A DNA stretch of 22,845 bases, from contig DIXH01000085.1 in NCBI GenBank assembly GCA_002428605.1, positions 17,051 through 39,895 of the forward strand. The letters are read 5' to 3'. The notes below the pieces were generated by a model. The model was not told the origin of the DNA and did not search any database. It saw nothing but the letters and a program-made list of their open reading frames with translations. Below, piece by piece: positions 14,756 to 21,157 of the stretch. The DNA comes from Clostridiaceae bacterium UBA6085 (GTDB taxonomy: Bacteria; Bacillota; Clostridia; Clostridiales; Clostridiaceae). A program made the translations under genes and the position numbers. Position 1 is the stretch's first letter, and each line of letters opens with the position of its first letter.

Positions 14756-15925
14756 ATGGACTGGATAAGATTCAACGAACCATATGGTGATGAGGAGATT
14801 TTCAAAAGGGCGACGGATGTTTCAAGACGCAGCCTTTTTGAAAGTGACATCATTGAAGAGATGCTTCAGAGGAGGCTTTCTTCAATTGACCTTTACAGCG
14901 TTGAAAAATCGCCATTTTTCATGCAGTCCGGAACGGCAGCCCTTGAGGTCATGGCCCTTGCAATGGACTTTAGGCCTGGTGACGAAGTCATCATCCCATC
15001 CTTCACATATCCTGCAACTGCCAATGCTTTCCTGAGGGCAGGCGCGTCATTAGTCTTTGCTGACATTGAGCAGGACACTCTAAACCTCGATCCTAAATCA
15101 GTTGAAAGGGTCATTACTAAAAGGACAAGAGCAATAGTCCCCATACATTACGGTGGGGTGGCTGCAGACATGTCATCATTGCAGCAGCTGGCTGCAAGAT
15201 GTGGAGCTGTCCTTCTTGAGGATGCTGCACATTGCATAGGTGCAAGCTATATGGGAAAAGCTTTGGGTACCTTTGGTGCTATGGGTGCTGTAAGCTTCCA
15301 CTCATCTAAGAACGTAACATCTGCCGGACTTGGAGGATGCCTCTTCGTAAAGGATGAAAATCAAAGGTGCGATGTATCTGAGATAATATACCAGGGTACT
15401 GACAGGGTAGCCTATAGGCAAGGAAGGGTAAGCTCATACAGATGGAAGAGACCAGGCGGTGAGTACCAGATGCCTTCATTTTCAATGGCATACCTGGAAG
15501 CTTCGCTGGGAAGACTCCATGAGGTAACAAGAAGAAGACGTGAAATCTGGTACATGTACCATGACAGGCTAAGTAATCTTGAAGCAGAGGGTGACCTGAG
15601 GTTATGCAGGGTCCCCGATGGTGCAGATATAAACGGGCATGTATTCTATATCCTCCTTAATGACAGGAAAGAAAGAGACGGTCTCAAGGCTCATCTTCAT
15701 GAAAGAAAGATAGAAGCCTTCACCCACTATGAACCGCTTCATGATACTGGCATCGGCAGAAAATCCGGCCGCTGCGAGGGCGACATGAACGTTACTAACA
15801 GCGTTGCCGGGAGGATTCTCAGGCTTCCGATGCAAATGGGACTATCAGATAAGGACGTGGAAAGGGTATGTAAGTCTATCTTTGGTTATTTCTGCAAGGA
15901 TGATCAAAAAACAGAAATAAGTTAG
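14756..15925 (+). CDS. DegT/DnrJ/EryC1/StrS aminotransferase, WecE (RffA)-like
   Basis: This is a PLP-dependent sugar-nucleotide aminotransferase of 389 residues, close to the WecE length. It matches the WecE pattern over its whole length: QSGTAALEVMAL, RPGDEVIIPSFTY, ANAFLRAGA, DTLNLD, IVPIHYGGVAADM, LLEDAAH with the PLP-contacting Asp156, FHSSKN with Schiff-base Lys185, and the C-terminal HYEPLHD...RLPMQMGLSD. WecE/FdtB-type enzymes convert a dTDP-4-keto-6-deoxyhexose to its 4-amino sugar for surface glycans. The glycine-rich N-terminal GDG segment of WecE is replaced by RRSLFESDIIEEMLQRR. No other nucleotide-sugar or glycan genes are near, so it is an orphan here. Promoter unknown; it could be read through from upstream or start inside 14673-14755. 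Confidence 0.87.
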   Translation: MDWIRFNEPYGDEEIFKRATDVSRRSLFESDIIEEMLQRRLSSIDLYSVEKSPFFMQSGTAALEVMALAMDFRPGDEVIIPSFTYPATANAFLRAGASLVFADIEQDTLNLDPKSVERVITKRTRAIVPIHYGGVAADMSSLQQLAARCGAVLLEDAAHCIGASYMGKALGTFGAMGAVSFHSSKNVTSAGLGGCLFVKDENQRCDVSEIIYQGTDRVAYRQGRVSSYRWKRPGGEYQMPSFSMAYLEASLGRLHEVTRRRREIWYMYHDRLSNLEAEGDLRLCRVPDGADINGHVFYILLNDRKERDGLKAHLHERKIEAFTHYEPLHDTGIGRKSGRCEGDMNVTNSVAGRILRLPMQMGLSDKDVERVCKSIFGYFCKDDQKTEIS

Positions 15926-15933
15926 GAAATGTT

Positions 15934-15973
15934 AAAGATCAGGTATCACATTATGCCTGGTCTTTTTTTATTT
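15934..15973 (+). terminator. Rho-independent terminator of the aminotransferase gene
   Basis: AAAGATCAGG (15934-15943) pairs with CCTGGTCTTT (15956-15965), with one wobble pair. It is followed by a long T-run (15963-15969), ATTT and G. It starts 9 bases after the stop codon. Confidence 0.9.
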
Positions 15974-16237
15974 GCTGTGTCGTCATTCTTGGTGGAGATT
16001 TTACTAATACTGAACTGGATAGAGTATGTGTAAGGATAGCTGAATTACTTAGGACATAGAAAAATATACCTGAAATGATAATTTGGATTTGACGGATATA
16101 GGTTATCTGAATGGTTACTTGGCCGCTATAGTCGTTTGACAAAAAAGTGAATATCAATTGAACTAAGAATATCTCATGATAATTTAATGAACATTCATAT
16201 TGATATGTAAACGTGACATTAAGTTATTACAGCAGCA

Positions 16238-16266
16238 TTGTCATGTGAGCGAAACGGGCGGATAAT
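16238..16266 (+). promoter_or_regulatory. Promoter of the SGNH hydrolase gene
   Basis: TTGTCA (16238-16243), 17-bp spacer, GATAAT (16261-16266). The transcript would start near 16273, about 45 bases before ATG 16319. Confidence 0.7.
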
Positions 16267-16280
16267 GAGGTTATAAATAT

Positions 16281-16298
16281 GCGGAGGGAATCCTCTGC
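16281..16298 (+). other. 5'-end hairpin in the SGNH hydrolase leader
   Basis: GCGGAGG (16281-16287) pairs with CCTCTGC (16292-16298), with one wobble and a GAAT loop. It would lie within 10 bases of the predicted 5' end and ahead of the AAGGTGG ribosome site. This position fits an mRNA-stabilising 5' hairpin. Confidence 0.45.
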
Positions 16299-16318
16299 AA
16301 AATAAGGTGGGTGTAAAG

Positions 16319-17254
16319 ATGAAAAAGCGAGCAAGGAAGCTAATTGCTATGGTTGCTGCTACGTTCATGCTGTTCACCGTTATCTTCACTTCGACCTCTG
16401 TATCTGCAGATCCAATGACACTGCACTATATAGCCCTGGGGGATTCTGTTGCCTATGGAATGTCTGCGTACGCTCCTACATACCCTGAACCACTATACTA
16501 TGGATATGCTGACATGCTTAAGGATGCTTTGGATGATTTTGGCCCTGTAGATTATGTCAACGCAGGCGTTCCCGGAATTGATTCTTACGGATTGTTCATC
16601 AGGGTGAAGTATTGCCCTTATAACAGACCTCTTGTCATGGACAGGGACCTGGTAACGATCAACATAGGTGGAAATAATCTGCTTAAGCCATTCATTGCAG
16701 GTATCTTCGCCGCATATGGTGTTGTAGTAGAAGATGAGGTTGGGAATGAAGAGATTGCTCAATTGGTTGAGGCGATAGGTGCAATGGATCCTGCTTCAGC
16801 CCTGGCTGTGTATTCAAGCTTAAGCGATCCCGACGGTCCGCTTGCAGCAGCATTCAAGTCGGGGATACAGAACTTCAAGAAGGAATTCCCGAGGATAATC
16901 GGAGCTGTAAGGCAGCTTGCGCCTGAATCAAGGATCATCGTAAACACCCTGTATAATCCACTGAAGCCGACGGATCCGCTTTATGCCTTTGTAGACAAGA
17001 GCGTAGGTCAGATCAACAAGACGATAATCAATCTGGCTGAAGATGGCAGATACGCTGTTGCTGATGTCTATAATGCCTTCAAATATTATGAGGGAGACAT
17101 TGACCCTGTTATGTTTGATCCTGTTGCTGCAGTAGGCTATGCATTAGGCGGCAACATGGCGTATTTTGCATTGAGCATAGATCCGCATCCAAATACCATC
17201 GGACATATGATAATAGCGGGGCTTCAATTGGAGATCCTTACAAGTCCTTTCTGA
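16319..17254 (+). CDS. Secreted SGNH/GDSL-family hydrolase
   Basis: This is a 311-residue secreted lipase/esterase-like protein. ATG 16319 is chosen over the in-frame GTG at 16307 because AAGGTGG (16304-16310) is correctly placed for it. The signal peptide is basic then hydrophobic and probably ends at VSA-DP (after residue 30), with no lipobox. SGNH blocks: GDSV (41-44, nucleophile Ser43), the Gly of NAGVPG (81-86), GGNN (117-120, Asn of the oxyanion hole), and DPHPNTIGH (288-296) with Asp288 and His290. The substrate could be a lipid, a glycan acetyl group or another ester; motifs do not decide. It has its own promoter and a strong terminator, so it is a single-gene unit. Confidence 0.88.
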   Translation: MKKRARKLIAMVAATFMLFTVIFTSTSVSADPMTLHYIALGDSVAYGMSAYAPTYPEPLYYGYADMLKDALDDFGPVDYVNAGVPGIDSYGLFIRVKYCPYNRPLVMDRDLVTINIGGNNLLKPFIAGIFAAYGVVVEDEVGNEEIAQLVEAIGAMDPASALAVYSSLSDPDGPLAAAFKSGIQNFKKEFPRIIGAVRQLAPESRIIVNTLYNPLKPTDPLYAFVDKSVGQINKTIINLAEDGRYAVADVYNAFKYYEGDIDPVMFDPVAAVGYALGGNMAYFALSIDPHPNTIGHMIIAGLQLEILTSPF

Positions 17255-17292
17255 ATTTGAAGTTAATCTTACAATATTACTTTCCCCTATAA

Positions 17293-17346
17293 ATAAAGGA
17301 TATGCTGCGAATGAGGATGAAAATCCTTTATGGCATATCCTTTTTT
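17293..17346 (+). terminator. Rho-independent terminator with alternative pairings
   Basis: AAAGGATATGC (17295-17305) pairs perfectly with GCATATCCTTT (17333-17343), and the T-run spans 17341-17346. Inside the loop a second hairpin AGGAT-GAAA-ATCCT (17314-17327) can form. The left arm ATAAAGGAT (17293-17301) could instead pair with ATCCTTTAT (17323-17331), which would exclude the terminator stem. Confidence 0.88.
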
Positions 17347-17385
17347 GTTGTGAGAAAGCAAGTGTCCGTAATAGCTTAAAAGGGA

Positions 17386-17391
17386 TATAAT
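17386..17391 (+). promoter_or_regulatory. Candidate -10 box of the macro-domain gene
   Basis: A perfect TATAAT in the context AGGGATATAATCAGGGG. No clear -35 hexamer at 16-18 bp. It resembles the site at 11089-11103. It would give a leader of about 80 bases. Confidence 0.45.
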
Positions 17392-17477
17392 CAGGGGAGA
17401 AGATGCATGAGAAAGCCCTTCCGGGCTTCTTGAGCGATAGCATGTGAGAGACAAAATATGCCAGTGGAGGTGGAGCT

Positions 17478-18467
17478 GTGCCGCTTGAAATCATACGAAA
17501 CGACATTACAAGGGTGATTGCAGATGCGATAGTAAACCCGACAAACGAGAAGCTTGACGGAGGTGGTGGTACTGACCTTGAAATACACAAGGCAGCAGGG
17601 CTGCTGCTTGCAGAGGAGTGCAAGTCTTTGGGAGTATTGCCAGTTGGGCAGGCAAGGATCACCAAGGGGTACGACCTTCCTGCAAGGTATGTCATCCATA
17701 CTGCCGGACCAGTATGGAGGGGTGGAAATTCTGGCGAAGAAGGATTTCTCAGGGATTGCTACAGAAATTCACTTGAGCTTGCCAAAGAGAAAGGGCTTGA
17801 AAGCATTGCTTTTCCGCTTATTTCCTCAGGGAGCTTCGGGTACCCGAAGGACAGGGCTCTTGGTACGGCGATTTCTGCGATAGGCAATTTTCTGCTTGAA
17901 CATGACATGACTGTCTATCTCGTGGTATACGACAAGCAATCCTTCATGCTTTCCAGCAAGCTTTACTCTTCAATCACCCAGTATATTGATGAAAGGTATG
18001 TCGAGGAAAAGCCAAAAGTTAGAAGACGCAGTGAAGTCATGCTTGAGGATGCGATGATGCCTCCCGTGGAGTCTCAGGCAATCTCAAGGAAGAGCAAAAG
18101 AAGCCTCGATGAGGTGCTCGGGCAGATGGATGAGACCTTCTCAAAAAGCCTCATAAGGCTCATTGATGAGAAGGACATCAAGGATAGCGTCGTATACAAG
18201 AAGGCGAATGTCGACAGGAAGCTTTTCTCGAAGATAAAGAACGATGTCTTCTATAAGCCGAGCAAGCCTACGGCCATTGCATTTGCAATCGCCCTGGAGC
18301 TGAACCTTGACGAGACCAGGGATCTTCTGATGAAGGCTGGGTATGCACTGTCAAACAGCAGCAAGTCAGACATCATAATCCAGTACTTCATTGAGCAAAA
18401 TAACTACAACATCTATGAGATCAACGAGGTTCTGTTTGCTTTTGACCAGGCGACAATAGGGGTCTGA
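17478..18467 (+). CDS. Macro-domain protein fused to an HTH-like C-terminal module
   Basis: This is a 329-residue protein with two parts. The N-terminal macro domain (about 1-170) has DAIVNPTN (16-23), the diphosphate loop GGGGTD (28-33) followed by IHKAAG, and the second loop ISSGSFGYP (115-123). It should bind ADP-ribose and may hydrolyse ADP-ribosyl esters or O-acetyl-ADP-ribose, as MacroD-type proteins do. A charged linker (about 172-210) leads to a helical region (about 211-329), VYKKANVDRKLFSKIKND...PSKPTAIAFAIAL, which resembles an XRE-type helix-turn-helix. A tail (EINEVLFAFDQ) follows that I have seen attached to various clostridial stress or defence proteins. GTG 17478 follows GGAGG (17466-17470). 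It is first in a cassette with vWA and DraG genes. Whether the HTH binds DNA is unproven. Confidence 0.88.
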   Translation: MPLEIIRNDITRVIADAIVNPTNEKLDGGGGTDLEIHKAAGLLLAEECKSLGVLPVGQARITKGYDLPARYVIHTAGPVWRGGNSGEEGFLRDCYRNSLELAKEKGLESIAFPLISSGSFGYPKDRALGTAISAIGNFLLEHDMTVYLVVYDKQSFMLSSKLYSSITQYIDERYVEEKPKVRRRSEVMLEDAMMPPVESQAISRKSKRSLDEVLGQMDETFSKSLIRLIDEKDIKDSVVYKKANVDRKLFSKIKNDVFYKPSKPTAIAFAIALELNLDETRDLLMKAGYALSNSSKSDIIIQYFIEQNNYNIYEINEVLFAFDQATIGV

Positions 18468-18494
18468 ACAGAAAACAATTTCGAATAATTATTT

Positions 18495-18558
18495 GTCGCT
18501 TTACTGGCGACCTTCAGATCTTATGAAGATGGTAACCTTAGATCATAAAAGAATGATC
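18495..18558 (+). other. Cluster of three small inverted repeats between macro and vWA genes
   Basis: Within the 105-bp gap there are GTCGC/GCGAC (18495-18499, 18507-18511), CTTCA/TGAAG (18513-18517, 18524-18528... with the loop over GATCT) and a perfect GATCAT/ATGATC (18541-18546, 18553-18558) that ends 2 bases before the GGAGGT ribosome site. None has a T-tract. They may be processing or translation-control elements, or an operator for the HTH-bearing macro protein. Confidence 0.4.
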
Positions 18559-18572
18559 TGGAGGTAATCGAA

Positions 18573-19226
18573 ATGAAAAAGAATCTTACTGAGCTGGTAT
18601 TCATCCTTGACAGAAGCGGATCGATGAGCGGACTTGAAAGCGACACAATAGGCGGATATAATGCGCTTCTTGATAAGCAAAGGAAGGAGCCAGGGGATGT
18701 CATCCTTACTACGGTGCTGTTTGACGACAGGTATGAGCTGCTCCATGACAGGATAAACCTTAAGGGTGTCGCTCCGATAACTGACAAGGAGTATTTCGTG
18801 AGAGGAAGCACTGCTCTCCTTGACGCCATAGGCAATACGGTGAACAAGATAGTGAATGTACAGAGGCATACAGCAGAGGATGAAAAGGCTGAGAACGTCA
18901 TGTTCATCATAACCACCGACGGGATGGAGAATGCTAGCCGGGAGTTCACCTATGAGAAGATCAGGGAGATGATCGGGCGACAGAAGGAAAGGTACGGATG
19001 GGAGTTCATGTTCCTCGGAGCCAACATCGATGCAGTTGCGACTGCGGAGCGTTTTGGCATAGACAAGGACAGGGCGGCCAATTACAATGCCGACAGTCAT
19101 GGTACTCAGCTGAACTATGAGGTAATAAGCGAGACTGTAAGCTGCATGAGGGCTGAAAGCAGCATCCCGAAGGACTGGAAGGACCGCATAGATGAGGACT
19201 TCAAGAAGCGAAGGGGGAACAGATGA
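18573..19226 (+). CDS. vWA-domain protein with intact MIDAS
   Basis: This is a 217-residue cytoplasmic von Willebrand factor A domain protein with no signal peptide or membrane helix. The metal-ion-dependent adhesion site is complete: DRSGS (Asp13, Ser15, Ser17), Thr80 in GSTALLDAIG, and Asp116 in TTDGMENAS. The domain fills most of the protein, and the C-terminus (about 165-217) is a short charged helical tail. Stand-alone intracellular vWA proteins usually act as Mg-dependent protein-binding partners. Here it sits between a macro-domain gene and a DraG gene, overlapping the latter by four bases (ATGA), so it may be a scaffold or target-recognition subunit of an ADP-ribose-processing complex. 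That role is inference. GGAGGT (18560-18565) gives a strong start. Confidence 0.9.
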   Translation: MKKNLTELVFILDRSGSMSGLESDTIGGYNALLDKQRKEPGDVILTTVLFDDRYELLHDRINLKGVAPITDKEYFVRGSTALLDAIGNTVNKIVNVQRHTAEDEKAENVMFIITTDGMENASREFTYEKIREMIGRQKERYGWEFMFLGANIDAVATAERFGIDKDRAANYNADSHGTQLNYEVISETVSCMRAESSIPKDWKDRIDEDFKKRRGNR

Positions 19227-20005
19227 CCATGCTTGGTGCAATCATAGGTGATATAGCAGGATCGGTATACGAGTGGAACAACATTAAGACCAAGGACTTT
19301 CCTCTTATGACAAGAAGATGCTTCTTTACGGATGATTCGGTCATGACGGCTGCAGTTGCTGAGGCAATTGAAAATGGAGGAGACAAAGCTGACTTCGTAT
19401 CCTCCATGAAGAAGCTTGGTAGACTGTACCCAAAAGCAGGATACGGTGGACGGTTCGGAAGCTGGTTATTTTCACATGATACAGCTCCCTATGGAAGCTT
19501 TGGAAACGGCTCAGCCATGAGGGTATCGCCTGTTGCCTGGGCGTATGAAGGCATCGGACAGGTAGAGGAAAAGGCCGCGCTCAGTGCAGAAGTGACCCAC
19601 AACCATCCGGAAGGGATAAAGGGGGCACAGGCAACTGCGGCCTGCATCTACCTTGCCAGGACAGGAAGTTCCAAGGACACCATAAAGGAATATGTGGTGA
19701 GCAGGTATGGCTATGACCTCTCGAGGAGCCTGTCTGAGATAAGGCCTTCCTACAGGTTCAATGAGACCTGCCAGGAGACGGTCCCGCAGGCGATAACCGC
19801 TTTCCTTGAGAGTACAGGTTTCGAGGATGCCATAAGGAATGCCATTTCTCTCGGCGGTGACAGCGACACCCTTGCGGCAATAACGGGCAGCATAGCCGAG
19901 GCTGCATATGGGATACCGGAGGAGCTTGAAGAAAAGGCCTTTGAGTTCCTTGACGACAGGCTTGGAGCTGTAGTAAGAAGATTCACAGAAGAGTATATTA
20001 GATAG
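19223..20005 (+). CDS. ADP-ribosylglycohydrolase (DraG family)
   Basis: This is a 260-residue enzyme that should remove ADP-ribose from proteins, nucleic acids or small molecules, using two Mg ions. It has the family layout: GAIIGDIAGS near the start, the metal motif FTDDSVMT (35-42), GNGSAMRVSP (94-103), HNHPEG (126-131) and the C-terminal metal motif GGDSDTLAA (211-219) with Asp213, Asp215 and Thr216. Length is typical of bacterial members that act as general ADP-ribosyl hydrolases; nitrogenase-type DraG is only one example, and no nitrogen-fixation gene is present. The ATG at 19223 overlaps the vWA stop (ATGA) and has AGGGGG at 19212-19217; ATG 19229 is an alternative start. It ends at a strong terminator, closing the cassette. 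Confidence 0.92.
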   Translation: MTMLGAIIGDIAGSVYEWNNIKTKDFPLMTRRCFFTDDSVMTAAVAEAIENGGDKADFVSSMKKLGRLYPKAGYGGRFGSWLFSHDTAPYGSFGNGSAMRVSPVAWAYEGIGQVEEKAALSAEVTHNHPEGIKGAQATAACIYLARTGSSKDTIKEYVVSRYGYDLSRSLSEIRPSYRFNETCQETVPQAITAFLESTGFEDAIRNAISLGGDSDTLAAITGSIAEAAYGIPEELEEKAFEFLDDRLGAVVRRFTEEYIR

Positions 20006-20035
20006 GCGTATATTAATAACATGTCTTTTATATGG

Positions 20036-20070
20036 AATCACCCGTCAGGCAAGCCTGTTGGGTGATTATT
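20036..20070 (+). terminator. Rho-independent terminator of the macro/vWA/DraG cassette
   Basis: AATCACCC (20036-20043) pairs with GGGTGATT (20060-20067). The inner CAGG/CCTG pairing closes a CAAG loop. The tail ATTATTCC is moderately T-rich. Confidence 0.85.
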
Positions 20071-20238
20071 CCTTTGGAAGGATCTGATCCGGATTTTCCC
20101 TATGCTGCATTGGGAAATATGATGCTCTTTATTTCTTGCGGTCAGCTGGAAACATATTGTAAGGGCTGGTATTAGTCGGTATTTGGGGACCAGGTCGAAT
20201 ATTTATTCAAATAATGTTCATTTCTTTACAAATTCATA

Positions 20239-20267
20239 TTGACTTATCGTTATTATGAAAATATAAT
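20239..20267 (+). promoter_or_regulatory. Near-consensus promoter directly upstream of a terminator
   Basis: TTGACT (20239-20244), 17-bp spacer, TATAAT (20262-20267). The predicted start is near 20274, only about 6 bases before the hairpin at 20280. Confidence 0.8.
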
Positions 20268-20273
20268 AACAAC

Positions 20274-20320
20274 ATAAGTAACGGCGCTTGAAGATAAGAT
20301 CTTCGGGCGCCGTTTTACTT
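20274..20320 (+). ncRNA. Possible very short structured RNA (promoter followed by terminator)
   Basis: From the predicted start near 20274 the transcript would be about 45 nt, almost all of it one hairpin. It is either a small RNA or an aborted leader that needs antitermination. Both interpretations are inference; the promoter and hairpin themselves are clear in the sequence. Confidence 0.35.
20280..20320 (+). terminator. Very strong hairpin terminator
   Basis: AACGGCGC (20280-20287) pairs with GCGCCGTT (20307-20314). Two T-G pairs and then GAAGAT/ATCTTC (20290-20295 with 20299-20304) continue the stem, giving 16 uninterrupted pairs with an AAG loop. TTACTT follows the final TT of the stem. 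Confidence 0.88.
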
Positions 20321-20390
20321 GTGCAAAATTGCGGAATTTGTTAGTTGAATTTTAATTTGGGACAAAATATGTAAAAGTTTACGAGGGGTA

Positions 20391-20419
20391 TTGATAATGT
20401 TTACAGCGTTGTATATAAT
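20391..20419 (+). promoter_or_regulatory. Promoter of the ATC-hydrolase-family gene
   Basis: TTGATA (20391-20396), 17-bp spacer, TATAAT (20414-20419). The predicted start is near 20426, which leaves a leader of about 215 bases before the ATG at 20642. Confidence 0.78.
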
Positions 20420-20425
20420 TTGAAA

Positions 20426-20641
20426 TGTAGCAAAAAGATACGGGAAATCTCAATTTGAGACATTAAAATCACGGAAATATGGACTTAAATTGTAAATGTA
20501 TCAAAATGAGATTTTATATTACGAAAGATTAAAAGTTCTGGAAATTGTCCTGAATTTAAAAATGATTAACTAAAACCGCGAATATTTTATGTTGTAATCT
20601 ATGGGGTAAAAATAGATTAAATTAAAGTCTGGGAGGAAATT
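20426..20641 (+). promoter_or_regulatory. Long 5' leader with overlapping inverted repeats
   Basis: TCTCAA-T-TTGAGA (20448-20460) and AAAAT-GAG-ATTTT (20503-20515) are two local hairpins. AAATCTCA (20445-20452) can alternatively pair with TGAGATTT (20507-20514), which would disrupt both. I recognise no known riboswitch class. A GGGAGG ribosome site (20631-20636) ends the leader. Confidence 0.45.
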
Positions 20642-21139
20642 ATGACAAATATCGTGAATGTTCCGAGTGTTACAACTGATGAAAGGGTGAATATGCTGAG
20701 GGCGGCCATAGAGCACAGGGCAACCTGGATGGGTCTCATGTATTCCGAAGCCAAGGCCATGGGATATGACGCAGAGACTTTCACAAGGGCTGCAATAAGG
20801 AAGACCGGGAGGATCCACGGTGAGGCCATCAAGAATCAGATGGTGGACACACAGGACATACCGTACTTCAAGACACTGTTCCTCCATGAGGGAGTCCTGA
20901 AATACTTCGAGATGGATGTCAAGAGCCTGGACAGGGACAACCTGGTTGTTGAATTCAACTACTGCCCGCTCATATCAGCCTGGAAGAAGCTTGGCTTTGA
21001 TGACGAGACCTGCGAGCTACTTTGCGACATGGCAATGGACGGGGACAGAGGGATAGCTGAGACCATGGGTTACACATTTGACCTTACTGATACCATCGCA
21101 AAGAGCTGCAAGACCTGCAAGCTTCATTTCCACAAATAG
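20642..21139 (+). CDS. L-2-amino-thiazoline-4-carboxylic acid hydrolase family protein
   Basis: This is a 165-residue cytoplasmic protein that I assign to the ATC hydrolase family (PF14196). Family-like features are the N-terminal helix AAIEHRATWMGLMYSEAKAMG (in part, 21-41), FNYCPLISAWKKLGF (105-119) with Cys108, the ELLCDMAMDGDRG segment (125-137) with Cys128 and Asp135, and a C-terminal CKTCKLHF with Cys156/Cys159. The best-studied relatives open the thiazoline ring on the bacterial route from DL-2-amino-thiazoline-4-carboxylate to L-cysteine. Many clostridial relatives are uncharacterised, so that reaction is not assured here. A binding protein and LivH-type permease follow, which suggests that the compound they import may be this enzyme's substrate. 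GGGAGG (20631-20636) precedes ATG 20642. Confidence 0.75.
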   Translation: MTNIVNVPSVTTDERVNMLRAAIEHRATWMGLMYSEAKAMGYDAETFTRAAIRKTGRIHGEAIKNQMVDTQDIPYFKTLFLHEGVLKYFEMDVKSLDRDNLVVEFNYCPLISAWKKLGFDDETCELLCDMAMDGDRGIAETMGYTFDLTDTIAKSCKTCKLHFHK

Positions 21140-21157
21140 GCGAATCTTCACAATAGC

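Larger units (their letters stand above)
15926..16318. other. Intergenic region between aminotransferase and SGNH hydrolase
   Basis: Nearly 400 bp without a gene. It holds the aminotransferase terminator (15934-15973), the SGNH-hydrolase promoter (16238-16266) and a leader hairpin (16281-16298). A TTGACA at 16136-16141 has no -10 at normal spacing. The 11-mer ATTCATATTGA (16193-16203) also occurs in the promoter at 20232-20242. The 10-mer AATGAACATT (16186-16195) is the reverse complement of 20213-20222. Confidence 0.5.
20006..20641. other. Long intergenic region with two promoters and two terminators
   Basis: This 636-bp region is AT-rich and has no protein gene that I can support. In order it holds the DraG terminator (20036-20070), a near-consensus promoter (20239-20267) that leads within about 6 bases into a very strong hairpin terminator (20280-20320), a second near-consensus promoter (20391-20419), and a leader of about 215 bases with overlapping small inverted repeats (20445-20515). 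The stretch 20071-20238 shows nothing clear. Confidence 0.65.

Noticed and set aside
17554..17883. A 109-codon + strand frame inside the macro-domain gene
   Set aside because: Out of frame with the clearly conserved macro-domain motifs and without a ribosome site.
18543..19241. A 232-codon minus-strand frame opposite the vWA gene
   Set aside because: It covers the vWA gene almost exactly in antisense. The vWA frame has a full MIDAS and strong ribosome site; the antisense frame looks like a by-product of its codon usage.
19223..20005. Nitrogenase-regulating DraG
   Set aside because: No nif or draT gene is in the window; the context is macro and vWA genes, so a general ADP-ribosylglycohydrolase is the safer call.
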